The notes beneath the pieces were generated by a model that made no database searches, was not told where the DNA came from, and saw only the letters and a list, made by a program, of their open reading frames with translations. Position numbers and translations under genes: made by a program. 64,000 bases of DNA from Planctomycetales bacterium (lineage in GTDB: Bacteria > 4484-113). Shown here piece after piece: positions 25,117-36,794 of the stretch; positions within the stretch are counted from its first letter, which is position 1, and every line of letters starts with the position of its first letter. The stretch spans positions 1 through 64,000 of the forward strand of contig JAUWGS010000001.1 in the NCBI GenBank assembly GCA_030606285.1, given 5' to 3'.

Positions 25117-26943
25117 ATGAAGCGGCTCTGCGTCACGGCTGCATTGGCTTCGCTCCTTTTTTGCGCTGCATCCTGCATGTCCGGCAGCACAAGCCCTTAC
25201 GCCCCGTACCAATCCGGCGATAGCTCCGTCCAGGTGGAAGCGGTGCTGCGCGCCGTCGCCGATATGGCGGGAGCGATTACGGACGAGGATATCAACGCGC
25301 TGCGTGACGTCTTCTCCGATATCTATACGCTCGATGGCAACGTGGCGCTGCGCTTTTTCACAACGGCCACTACGGCGGACAATCCAACTGCCACTACGAA
25401 CGCGGTCGGCTTCTTCGACAGCTTCTTCCAGCAAAACGAAAATGTCTACTGTCAGCTCACGGTCACCAATATCAGCATTCTGGGCACGGTGGCCACGCTC
25501 AATGTGGACTTCGGGTTATCCGCGCTCTACATAATCGACCTGCCGCCGATGACTTACCAGTCCGAGGGCTCCGACCTGATGGTGTTCGTCCTGGAGGACG
25601 ATCGCTGGAAGCTGACGTCCTGGCAAATAGGCTCAGACACGGAGGATGTCGAGTCGGTGGAACAGGAACGCGTGCTGGAGCAGCTTGCGGCGCTGACGCA
25701 GGCGTTCGCCGACGAGGATATTGATGCGGCCGCGGACATCGCCGAGCCGGGCATGTTCCTGGACCGCGAAGTACAGCTTCGCTTCCGCACGATGCAGACT
25801 CTGGGCGACGACCCCCAGCCGTCCAGCGACTTCCGCGAGTTCTTCAGCACGGTGTTCGTGGAGAATCAGAGCATTGAAGCGGTCTTTGACGCGACCTCGG
25901 TCATCGTTTTGGGCACGCAGGCGTTCGTAAACCTGAATTTCTCGCTCTCGGCGGTGTACGCCGGGGTAGTTCCGCCGGAGTCCTACGTCGCCGGCGGAGC
26001 TGATGAGATGACGTTCGATCTGGTTAGTGGCCAATGGCGGCTGGCGCTGTGGCGCGAGAAGTCCGAGCCTCAGCCGGGGCCTACTGCGGAGGCGCTGCGC
26101 GCGACTGTTGCCGCATTTGCCCAGGCGATTAGCAGTGAGGACTTGAGCACCATTCAGGGCATCGCTTCAGGACTGTTCTCGGTGGACGAGACAGTGGCGT
26201 TGCGCTTCATGACCGAGAATACACTGGCTGACCCGCCCACGCCGCCGGCTGGTGTGGGGGCATTCTTCGGCGAGGTTTTCGCGCAGAACCAGAACATTGC
26301 GGCGGGCATTGATATCCACACGATAGACCTTGACGGCGCGGCTGCCTATTGTGAAGTCGGATTCAGCCTGTCGGCAACCTACATACTGGAAGCCCCACCT
26401 ATAAATTACAGCTTCCCCGAGCAGGACACTGCGGTAGTGGACGCTATGGTCTGGGGTTTCGATGGCTCTAGCTGGCAGCTCGTCAGCTGGCGCCCGAAAG
26501 AGGTGCCGCCGCCGGAGCCACCGCCGAGTCCCACGGAGGAGTTGCTGAGCGCGACTATTACTGCTCTTGCGCTGGCAATCAGCAGCGAGGATCTGAGCAC
26601 CATGCAGGGCATCGCTTCTGAGCTGTTCTCGGTGGATGAGACCGTGGCAATGCGCTTTATGACCGAGAATACGCTCGCTGATCCACCGTCGCCGCCGACG
26701 GATGTCAGCGCATTCTTCGGCGAAGTCTTCGCGCAGAACCAGAACATAGCTGTGGGAATGGATGTTGACACGCTGAACATCAATGGCACGGTTGCGGATT
26801 GCGAAGTCGCGTTTGCCCTAAGCGCAACTTACATACTCAAAGTTCCGCCGGAAAACTACGAAGCTGCGGCAACGGACATTACGGTATGGGAGTTTGACGG
26901 CGCGAACTGGCGCTTGGTAACCTGGCAGGAAGCTGAGGAATAG
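25117..26943 (+). CDS. Lipoprotein with four tandem NTF2-like repeats
   Basis: The 608-aa protein starts with a signal ending CAASC (Cys20 lipobox). It then holds four repeats of about 140 residues (roughly 40-175, 185-320, 325-465, 470-608), each with LxxxxxAxAxAISxEDLSTxQxIAS, VALRFMTENTLADPP, FFGEVFAQNQNI and a closing W-x-L-x-W. The layout of a helix pair, then beta strands ending in Trp-rich strands, resembles the NTF2/SnoaL fold. Repeats 3 and 4 are nearly identical and reflect a recent duplication. The extended -10 TGCTAGAAT (25102-25110) lies 6 nt before the ATG, with no ribosome site. Ligand and role are unknown. Confidence 0.75.
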   Translation: MKRLCVTAALASLLFCAASCMSGSTSPYAPYQSGDSSVQVEAVLRAVADMAGAITDEDINALRDVFSDIYTLDGNVALRFFTTATTADNPTATTNAVGFFDSFFQQNENVYCQLTVTNISILGTVATLNVDFGLSALYIIDLPPMTYQSEGSDLMVFVLEDDRWKLTSWQIGSDTEDVESVEQERVLEQLAALTQAFADEDIDAAADIAEPGMFLDREVQLRFRTMQTLGDDPQPSSDFREFFSTVFVENQSIEAVFDATSVIVLGTQAFVNLNFSLSAVYAGVVPPESYVAGGADEMTFDLVSGQWRLALWREKSEPQPGPTAEALRATVAAFAQAISSEDLSTIQGIASGLFSVDETVALRFMTENTLADPPTPPAGVGAFFGEVFAQNQNIAAGIDIHTIDLDGAAAYCEVGFSLSATYILEAPPINYSFPEQDTAVVDAMVWGFDGSSWQLVSWRPKEVPPPEPPPSPTEELLSATITALALAISSEDLSTMQGIASELFSVDETVAMRFMTENTLADPPSPPTDVSAFFGEVFAQNQNIAVGMDVDTLNINGTVADCEVAFALSATYILKVPPENYEAAATDITVWEFDGANWRLVTWQEAEE

Positions 26944-27033
26944 CCGGAAGAATAGGGCGGGTTAAGTATGCATTCGCACATTGATCCTGTGAGGAGTAAG
27001 TTGCGCTGCCGGACGGCTGTGGTGCAAGCATCC

Positions 27034-27243
27034 TTAATAAACGCAGCGTTTGAAGATAGCGGCGACTACAATAAGGCACAGGATTACGCCCACCCAGATA
27101 CTCACCAGGTTTTCCCGGCGCGCCTGCGGGTCGTAGCTTCCCTCACCGCGCGCAAGCGCCTTGAAGGAGTTGTAAAGGAGTCCTAGAGCGAGCAGGAGAA
27201 CGACCAGATAAACCACGGCCATGAGTATTTGTCTGTAGATCAT
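27034..27243 (-). CDS. Small two-segment membrane protein
   Basis: A 69-aa product with two hydrophobic helices (ILMAVVYLVVLLLALGLLY and LVSIWVGVILCLIVVAAIF) separated by a charged loop, and a positively charged C-terminus. No family is recognised. A 7-bp inverted repeat CGATGAT/ATCATCG at 27283-27299 lies about 40 nt upstream and includes a possible -10, TACAAT. Coding is plausible from the membrane pattern, but there is no ribosome site of note. Confidence 0.5.
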   Translation of the reverse strand: MIYRQILMAVVYLVVLLLALGLLYNSFKALARGEGSYDPQARRENLVSIWVGVILCLIVVAAIFKRCVY

Positions 27244-27400
27244 CGCTCACATCCGTCGCACGCCTTGGGGCCAGTGCGCTCACGATGATTGTATCATCGC
27301 GCGCGGCCTATGAGCATCTCGCTCGCACAGATGCTCGGAACTAAGCCTTGCGTGAACTCGTGCAGTGCTGGCCTGCGATTCCAGTGTGGGTAAATGCGGA

Positions 27401-27424
27401 CGCGGCCGGACAAGACCGGCCACG
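27401..27424 (-). terminator. Palindromic hairpin beyond the Gly-rich gene
   Basis: CGCGGCCGG (27401-27409) and CCGGCCACG (27416-27424) form a 9-bp stem with a 6-nt loop. It lies about 50 nt past the distal TAG of the Gly-rich frame; no T-run follows. The remaining bases of 27244-27473 show no gene. Confidence 0.35.
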
Positions 27425-27473
27425 CCCTGTTCGCAGGCTGTGATATGCAGCTCAGGTTTTCATGCGCGAGCGG

Positions 27474-27734
27474 CTAGTCGTGTTCGCACGGTATTCCATT
27501 CATGCCATCAGGTCCGTTCGGGACGCCTGTGCCAACACCTCCAGCGCCGCCGGAGCCTGGCGGGTTGCCGTTACCACCCATTCCGCCCCAGCCACCGGTG
27601 CCATCGGTATTGCCGTTGGCTCCGCCCGGGCTGCCAGGGCTGCCAGCCGTTCCAGTGGCAGTGCCACCTTCGCCGCCATCACCAGCTTCAATATGAGGAT
27701 TAGCCCCACCGGGGCAGCTAGTGCCATTTCCGCC
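27474..27734 (-). pseudogene. Gly-rich C-terminal extension behind an in-frame UGA
   Basis: Reading on past the TGA at 27737-27735 in the same frame gives 86 more codons with the same composition as the protein upstream (GGNGTSCPGGANP..., GDGGEGGTATGTAG, GGWGGMGGNGNPPGSGGAGG) and then TAG. The TGA sits where a Gly codon (GGA) would fit the pattern, one base change away. Either a recent nonsense mutation truncated the gene or UGA is read through. Confidence 0.75.
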
Positions 27735-30700
27735 TCATCCGCCCTTTACCCAAAGCACGTCACCGCCTTTGCCGCCGAATTCGTTCGCGGCTCCCGGGTG
27801 GGGAATGGCCGCGTTGCCGCCACCGCCACCTGTCGCTTTGCCCTTGCCGCCTTTAGCGCCGTCCCCGGCCGGCTTATCGCAGTGTCCGCCATCTCCAGCG
27901 ACTGCGGTAACATCGCCACCGTCGCCGCCATTGGCGGTTGCTGTACCGTCAGTGCCACCAGAACCGCCCGCACTCCCGCGGAAAGCAAAGGCAAATCCGC
28001 CCTTCCCGCCAGTGGCTGTAGCATCCAGGCCGGGAAGCTGATTGACCAAGGCGACCGGCGGGTCGGGATTAGCAGTAGCATTGCCGCCTCTGCCTCCTGT
28101 CGCGGTGCCACTGCCACCATCACCATCTCTTCTTTCTCCCGGGATACCTCCTGTACCTCCTGGGCGACCGTACGCCACCGCGGCTCCGCCAGCACCACCT
28201 TCCGCGATTGTAGGACCCGGGATATCAGCAATAGCATTACCGCCCGCGCCGGCGGTAGCGGTGGCAGTACCACCATCGCCAGCTTCGAATGCATCCCCGG
28301 TAAAAGCTCCGATGCCTCCAGTCGCCCCGGAAAGGCGGGAATTGCCGCCCTTTCCGGATTTGGCATCCGCTTTACCGCCATCTCCGCCGGTCGCATTTGT
28401 CGCACAGTTAAGGGCGTGGCCGCCACCTCCGCTGGTCGCGGTAGCATCGCCGCCCTGGCCACCTCGTCCGCCATCAACTGTCACATTGATGAGACCATTA
28501 ACGGTTCCTCTCAAAATGGCTAGTTTAGAGGCATTACCTCCTCTTCCCCCATACGCTGTAGCCGCGCCACCATTCTGTCCACGGGGGCAATCGTTATTGC
28601 CAATGGCACAGGTTGCGGTTCCATTACCTCCGTTCCCGCCACTTCCGGGATTCAGAGTAACGGGGCCCTGGAAGTCAAGTTCCACCGTAGCGGCAATCCT
28701 GAGACGGCTTGCGGCATTTCCGCCGCTTCCGCCTCTGGCGTGTGCACTTCCTCCCGCAGCCGCGGCATCGTTCCCGGCCTCGCCAGCGCCGCCATCCCCA
28801 CTAGAGAAAGTACCGCCCCTAATAATCAGCGTTCCTCTAACAGAAACGTCTAGGCTGCCACCTTGCCTGCCATAACGACCCGAGCCGCTCGCTCCTGGGA
28901 CAGCTCCCACACCGTTGCCGCCGTGCATCGCTCGGACGTCTCCACCGTTGAAAACGATAGTGCCGCTGCCCCAGAGTCGGCCTCGTTTACCGGGGCGGTT
29001 GTCTGGAGCCCGCCTTACCGGGTTAGTGAAGTTGAAAGTACCGTCGGGATTCGGAGGAATAACGGCTGAAGTGGAGAGTGACGAAGGAGCTGAAGCCACG
29101 AAAACGTATACCGAAGCCGTGGCGGTGGACTCATTGGTGTCCGTGTCGGTCACCGTAAGCGCCACGTCGTAGCGTCCGCCAGTAGTGAAAGCGTGGGACG
29201 GATTGGGTTCGCTGGACGACCCCATATCTCCGAAATCCCAGTTATAGGTAAGCTCCTCCCCCTGTGCGTCCACAGCATCCGAGCTAAAGAAGACCTCCTC
29301 GCTAACCTCCGCCACGATGACCGGCGGTTCTATCCAAATCCCCGGGGACTCCGGGATGTTCTCTTCTCCGTCGTCTGTTACGATGCGCAGCGTCGCCAGT
29401 GAAAATTCTCCATCGTCGTCAGTCACCATTAGAATTACGTCATAGGTGCCCCAAGCCGTGTAGGTGTGCACTGGGTACTTCTCGGTCGAAGATGCGCCAT
29501 CGCCAAAATCCCACTCGTAGGTGACAGGTCCTCCGTCCGGGTCGGCGCCTTCGCCATAGAACTGGATTTCCGCCGAAGAGCCGTCAAACAGAGAGTCGTG
29601 GATAATGTCTGCCGTAGCCGCGCCCACAGGTGGTAGCTGAGTTGCGGAACGCTCGTGAGGTAACACGTCAAACTCCCATCCCTCGACGCTCGGATCGTTT
29701 GTGATGTCGATGTTACCGGAAGAATCCAAAGTTGCCGCAGTATCCTCAGTGCCAATATTAATAACGCCACCGTCGGTTTGAATGATCAGGTCACCGGGCT
29801 CCTCCGGGTCGCTATCAGTACTGTTGTCCACCGTTCCGGTGATCGTTATGTCTCCTTGTCCCTGGATGTTAATCTCATAGCCATCGCTGGTAAGTGTGCC
29901 CTCAACGTTGATATCCCCACTCACTTCGAAGGTCGCATCTCCAAGAACGGTAACGGTCACACCTGGAGGGATATCTATGGATGTGAAGGCGTAAGTGCCC
30001 CCGTCCAGGTTAACATCTGAAGTGGGGTGAAACTCGCCAATCACCCTGGAGGGCTCACCCTCGACCGAAGAGGAATCGTACGGTACCACGCGATGATAGA
30101 CATGCGACAGCGCTCCGAGGTCAAAGCTGAACTGTAGGCGTTCCTCGCCCGTAGCATCAGCAAACGCCACTGTGTCAATTGGGGTGAATTCTGCTCCTAG
30201 CTCGACCACTCCCTGAACGGAGTAGCCTGCAAGTTCGCTGTTGAAGTTTACCGCAAGCGGTGTGATGTCGCTGATGCCGATGGCACCGTTGCTGTCGCCA
30301 TCGATCCATTCGTTCGCCGGCACAGCAGTCTGGTTATAGCAAATGGCGATTGGCGTGATGTCCTCAATGCCCACGGTTCCATCTTGGCCGTAGTCGCCAA
30401 CATTGGTGTACGACCACGTGAGGGTGTACGTCCCATCGCCGTCATCGATGAGTTCGAGATCGTCCACCCGGTTAGCTTCGCCGGTAGGCGGCTTGGAGAC
30501 GATCTTGCTGACGCCTCTGGCCATAAGCTGCTCGGCCAGCGCCTTCTTGAGTGTGTCGAATAGCGCCGGATCGACTTCGGACGGCGCCTGGAGCACGTCC
30601 AGCTCCGCCAGCGCTTCGTCCAGCGACTGCTCAACCAGCACCCCGGGCGCAGGTCGCTCCGTAGTAGTGCTGCCGATCGTCGGTAGCGTAGTCTTACGGC

Positions 30701-30797
30701 TCTTCTTCCCGCCGCACGTCGCCAGCAGTGCGACCAGTAGCACGAGCGTAAGGGTGAATAAGGCGATGGGAATCCAGTGTAGATGCCTGATTCTCAT
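27735..30797 (-). CDS. Lipoprotein with dockerin-like, two PKD and PGRS-like Gly-rich regions
   Basis: The 1020-aa product has a signal and lipobox ending at Cys28 (LLATC). Residues 50-130 match the partial protein at the window start. Two F-hand loops follow at 135-184 (DYGQDGTVGIED, DGDSNGAIGISD), then a beta-rich region, two PKD domains (YEWDFGDGASS at about 420; YNWDFGDMGSS at about 525), and from about 600 a region dominated by GG[NDR]GG, TATGGRGGNA and similar repeats, like mycobacterial PGRS tails that fold as polyproline II sandwiches. A surface-exposed adhesive role is inference. The frame continues past its UGA stop. Antisense frames that look open here are composition artefacts of the Gly-rich DNA. 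Confidence 0.8.
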   Translation of the reverse strand: MRIRHLHWIPIALFTLTLVLLVALLATCGGKKSRKTTLPTIGSTTTERPAPGVLVEQSLDEALAELDVLQAPSEVDPALFDTLKKALAEQLMARGVSKIVSKPPTGEANRVDDLELIDDGDGTYTLTWSYTNVGDYGQDGTVGIEDITPIAICYNQTAVPANEWIDGDSNGAIGISDITPLAVNFNSELAGYSVQGVVELGAEFTPIDTVAFADATGEERLQFSFDLGALSHVYHRVVPYDSSSVEGEPSRVIGEFHPTSDVNLDGGTYAFTSIDIPPGVTVTVLGDATFEVSGDINVEGTLTSDGYEINIQGQGDITITGTVDNSTDSDPEEPGDLIIQTDGGVINIGTEDTAATLDSSGNIDITNDPSVEGWEFDVLPHERSATQLPPVGAATADIIHDSLFDGSSAEIQFYGEGADPDGGPVTYEWDFGDGASSTEKYPVHTYTAWGTYDVILMVTDDDGEFSLATLRIVTDDGEENIPESPGIWIEPPVIVAEVSEEVFFSSDAVDAQGEELTYNWDFGDMGSSSEPNPSHAFTTGGRYDVALTVTDTDTNESTATASVYVFVASAPSSLSTSAVIPPNPDGTFNFTNPVRRAPDNRPGKRGRLWGSGTIVFNGGDVRAMHGGNGVGAVPGASGSGRYGRQGGSLDVSVRGTLIIRGGTFSSGDGGAGEAGNDAAAAGGSAHARGGSGGNAASRLRIAATVELDFQGPVTLNPGSGGNGGNGTATCAIGNNDCPRGQNGGAATAYGGRGGNASKLAILRGTVNGLINVTVDGGRGGQGGDATATSGGGGHALNCATNATGGDGGKADAKSGKGGNSRLSGATGGIGAFTGDAFEAGDGGTATATAGAGGNAIADIPGPTIAEGGAGGAAVAYGRPGGTGGIPGERRDGDGGSGTATGGRGGNATANPDPPVALVNQLPGLDATATGGKGGFAFAFRGSAGGSGGTDGTATANGGDGGDVTAVAGDGGHCDKPAGDGAKGGKGKATGGGGGNAAIPHPGAANEFGGKGGDVLWVKGG

Positions 30798-30902
30798 TTG
30801 CAGTTACCCCTCATTACCAGGTTAAGTTCAGGTGAGCCTTTTCTGGCTCGATTAGCTTATACGCTAACGCGCCATCACTTCTTGTGAGCGCGGTTGGCTA
30901 GC

Positions 30903-30931
30903 ATCTTATACAGCGCCGCGCGAAGTGTCAA
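30903..30931 (-). promoter_or_regulatory. Promoter of the Gly-rich lipoprotein gene
   Basis: On the minus strand TTGACA (30931-30926), a 17-bp spacer and TAAGAT (30908-30903). It leaves a leader of roughly 100 nt before the ATG at 30797. Confidence 0.7.
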
Positions 30932-30935
30932 GGAA

Positions 30936-30953
30936 TCCCTTAAGGGATATCCC
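30936..30953. promoter_or_regulatory. Overlapping palindromes next to the -35 box
   Basis: TCCCTTAAGGGA (30936-30947) and GGGATATCCC (30944-30953) overlap by four bases and end 5 bp from the -35 of the Gly-rich gene promoter. They look like an operator; the regulator is unknown. Confidence 0.4.
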
Positions 30954-31125
30954 TACGTGCGGAGTAAGGAGTGGAAGGCCGCGCAGCAGCTATCATCGAA
31001 GCCACACCTGTTATTTGACACCTAAACCAGGCGTGCGAATCCGCCCGCCGAAGCGAGCATGCGCACGTGTGCGCGTAAATAGATACGTTACGAAGGTGAT
31101 TGCAGAAATATCAAGCAGATAGAGT

Positions 31126-34117
<2,992 letters not shown>

Positions 34118-34123
34118 ACTCTA

Positions 34124-34642
34124 CCTTGAGCTTGCGGAATTAGAAGAAGACACCTTTAGAAGTGGTGGCTCTCGAAAACCGTTTGATCAAGGCAGAGCAA
34201 AATGCTAAGGCAAGTTGCAATCTACCCAATCATGGTTTTCAATGTACCCAGGGACAAGGTTGTGCCGGAGTTCCGACTCAAGCCTTCTCCCTCAAGTCTG
34301 CCACCAGAAGTGCGCAGTTGATCATATTGCATGTTGCTACCGCGGGCGTAGCTTATAAAAGTTACCACCAGGAGGCGCCAATGTCAATAGCTGCGGGTAC
34401 ATTTCGTTCAGAGCAGGGCAGGGGAGCGCTGTGGGCGCATAGGGCTTCTACCACCTCAAGCATGCGGCTGACAGGCGCTAGCTCGGCCCAACCAGCTTGG
34501 CCAGCGCAGCGGATAGCAAATTGGCCACGGGCAGTCGAAACCGCCAGCAGATGGGGCTTTTCTGTCCGCGAGGAGTTGAAGCATGTATACATGTGCGGTA
34601 ACATTGCAGCGAAGGTGAGTAATCCAAGGGAGGATGTATCAC
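34124..34642. other. Leader region of 23S rRNA and accessory-island edge without an intact gene
   Basis: About 520 bp. On the minus strand it must hold the 23S promoter and leader; I see no unambiguous -35/-10 pair. A possible antitermination-like TGCTCTGCC lies near 34200. The relic of a ptb 3' end occupies 34478-34525. An open frame of 162 codons on the plus strand lacks any protein-like pattern and is not called. Confidence 0.6.
34478..34525 (-). pseudogene. Relic of a phosphotransbutyrylase gene 3' end (copy A)
   Basis: The minus strand reads ANLLSAALAKLVGPS then TAG. The genuine ptb gene at 40.9 kb ends ANLLSAALAKLVGRS, TAG. Fourteen of 15 residues agree, while about ten bases differ, mostly at silent positions. 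Upstream the similarity fades through a frameshift (HLLAVSTAR against VLLVSRAA). It is therefore a decayed ptb homologue end, not random similarity. Confidence 0.7.
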
Positions 34643-36634
34643 ATGTATAGACATCTATTGATGCTACTTTACAGCTTGGCATTTTCTTTGGGGATTGCGT
34701 TCTCCGCCAGCGCTACGCCGCTGACTGATGCTGTGGATGCCTACAACACGACAGTATCGGGCCTTCCGAGCCTTTGGAACTCCTTCCAAGATGACCAGAA
34801 CGTAGCGTACGACGACTTCAAGTCCATGATTGACAGCCTGGCGTACTACGTTATAGAGGATGACATTGACGACGCACTCGCTTACTGGGACGACTATGTT
34901 GTTGCGCGAGACGACCTGGCACTCAGTTCCGTAATGCTTGACTACAGCTTCTTCACAGTTTTCGTGACCACGCTTGAGGACGCAGCCGAGAAACTCAATT
35001 TCGTGATTGTCCTAGACGAGCTAAGTGAAACCGAGGTTGCCTACGTTGATGGAAACCCCCACTTCTCGCTTCCTGCGACACCGTTTGTCTTCTGGAAAGA
35101 CAAAGGGGAACGACCATTCGATGAGTTCATGGAGTTCGAGTTCCCTCATCTTTCGGTGGGCGACCCCGCTTCATACAGCTCGTACGAAAGTGAGAGCCTA
35201 GAGGACTTCATCGTATTCACCGGCGACATAAAGGACTGGATCGATCTCGGCGAGTGGTATAACAAGCATAAAGATGCTGGGACTGACATGAACGCCTCGC
35301 TCGCAGGCGACTACGATTTGCTCTGCCTCTACTGCGAGACCCGTGTTCAGATGTACGCTGACTTGTTGCACGAACTGGACTACACAGAAGACATGATCGA
35401 GAACTTCTGCACTTGGTATGGCCCGAATGGTGCGAACTGGTGCGGTGAGAGTAACATGTCAGACCAGAAGAAAGCCTTTGCAATGCGCGATGGTGCTATC
35501 GACAGAGTTCGAGTTTCCCAATCTCTTAGTCGACGAGCATGGATTGATATGAATCGCCTTAGAACGCCAACGTGGACTGCGCTTCCCGCAATGAGCGCCG
35601 GTAGCACAGCGGCCCACAGCTCGGAGAATCTGTTTTCTTTGCGCGCCGTTCCTCTTGCATCGGGGATATACTATTTCTGTCACATGGTTTCATACGAGAG
35701 TGGAACCCTTGCCGCCTTCTGCTCACCTACTCCCGGGTACAGCCACGGGAATTCCACAGTCGTTAGACTCGCGGTCGAAGATGACGTTCTTAAGCCTGTA
35801 TTCTCTGCACCGAAGACGATTAAGTCCTTTCCCCAGCAGCTACTGGAGGACAACCGGGTGCTGACGAGACGCAGGGACTATGAGCGGGAGAAGTCCCCTG
35901 ATTCCAGGTCCGACATCATACTCGAGCTTCTTGACACATCGTCGGGCGAAGTTGAGGACATTACGCCTGCCAACCTTGACGAGACGCCGAAATGGCCCTG
36001 GATAACTGGGCCGCCTTGCCTGTGGACGCAGAGATTCGGTCTGGCCTATTTCATCCCTGATCGGGAGAGCCGCGAGGTGCAGGTCTGGCAGGGGAAGGAA
36101 TCTCTAGAAGACGTACAGCACACCCAGCCAATCCTCGCCCTGGGCCGTGGCTTCATCAACGGACGTTTTGTGCATGCAGTCGTCACGGACGCGGGAGAGC
36201 TACTGGCATACAACCATGAAATCGGCAGGATGACGGAGTCGATAAGGCACCGCGCCCTGGGCAGGGAAATCGCACGGGTAATCGGAAGTCCCCAGGAGAG
36301 ACCGGTACGGTTCATCTTCGCGGAAGAGGTAGCGGTGTTCAAGTGGGATTCTTACGAAGTCTACGCTCTGGTGGCCGCTGACGGCTCCAGACAGGACCTG
36401 CAAAGGCACCATGCCCTCGATGAAAGACCTGACGGCACCAAACGAAGCGATGAGGAATCAGATGCCTTAGTAATCGACTCTAGCCCGTTGAGAAGCGAGG
36501 GGGAGCACCTGCCACCTCACGTGGTCAACGGTGGTTCTGTCCTGGTTCCGGTTAACGAGACGCACGTGGGCATCTTCGACACCTTTTATCAGCGGCTCAT
36601 CGTGATTGGCCCACCGGAGGAGAAGAGCGACTGA
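34643..36634 (+). CDS. Exported two-domain accessory protein
   Basis: The 663-aa product begins at the second ATG (34643), which has AAGGGAGGA 8 nt upstream, and carries a signal peptide ending SASA. The N-terminal half (residues 25-310) is acidic and helical (DAVDAYNTTVSGLPSLWNSF, DDIDDALAYWDDYV) and not recognised. The C-terminal half from about 330 (ENLFSLRAVPLASGIYYF, VQVWQGKESLEDVQ, FKWDSYEVYALVAADGSRQD, ETHVGIFDTFYQRLIVIGPP) is homologous to the whole next gene at 36.8 kb. A beta-propeller-like fold is possible. The gene is bordered by ptb 3'-end relics on both sides. Confidence 0.6.
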   Translation: MYRHLLMLLYSLAFSLGIAFSASATPLTDAVDAYNTTVSGLPSLWNSFQDDQNVAYDDFKSMIDSLAYYVIEDDIDDALAYWDDYVVARDDLALSSVMLDYSFFTVFVTTLEDAAEKLNFVIVLDELSETEVAYVDGNPHFSLPATPFVFWKDKGERPFDEFMEFEFPHLSVGDPASYSSYESESLEDFIVFTGDIKDWIDLGEWYNKHKDAGTDMNASLAGDYDLLCLYCETRVQMYADLLHELDYTEDMIENFCTWYGPNGANWCGESNMSDQKKAFAMRDGAIDRVRVSQSLSRRAWIDMNRLRTPTWTALPAMSAGSTAAHSSENLFSLRAVPLASGIYYFCHMVSYESGTLAAFCSPTPGYSHGNSTVVRLAVEDDVLKPVFSAPKTIKSFPQQLLEDNRVLTRRRDYEREKSPDSRSDIILELLDTSSGEVEDITPANLDETPKWPWITGPPCLWTQRFGLAYFIPDRESREVQVWQGKESLEDVQHTQPILALGRGFINGRFVHAVVTDAGELLAYNHEIGRMTESIRHRALGREIARVIGSPQERPVRFIFAEEVAVFKWDSYEVYALVAADGSRQDLQRHHALDERPDGTKRSDEESDALVIDSSPLRSEGEHLPPHVVNGGSVLVPVNETHVGIFDTFYQRLIVIGPPEEKSD

Positions 36635-36722
36635 CTTGTCCGCGTATACAAAGTGCTCGTGGCCACAAGCAGCGGGTTTGAGCATAAGCCGTGCGAACAC
36701 AACAGCGGCTAGGCACCGCCCT

Positions 36723-36758
36723 CTACTCTCTGCCCACCAGCTTCGCCAGCACCGCCGT
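36723..36758 (-). repeat. Relic of ptb 3' end (copy B)
   Basis: The minus strand encodes TAVLAKLVGRE then TAG, resembling the SAALAKLVGRS terminus of ptb; 20 bases around the central part (CCCACCAGCTTCGCCAGC) match exactly. It lies between two homologous exported-protein genes. Confidence 0.55.
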
Positions 36759-36794
36759 CACCTGCATAGCCTATAATGCTAATGGAGGTAGATG

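Noticed and set aside
10191-27737. Genome-wide reassignment of UGA (for example to Gly)
   Set aside because: UGA ends conserved genes at the expected length (buk, murC, uvrC, hypC), so only local readthrough or mutation remains possible.
27462-28875. Several long Pro- or Ala/Ser-rich frames on the plus strand and a second minus frame
   Set aside because: Shadows of Gly-rich DNA (GGN codons give Pro/Ala-rich antisense); no ribosome sites or recognisable domains.
34162-34650. Open frame of 162 codons in the 23S leader region
   Set aside because: No protein-like pattern, covers the ptb relic on the other strand, and overlaps the start of the real gene.
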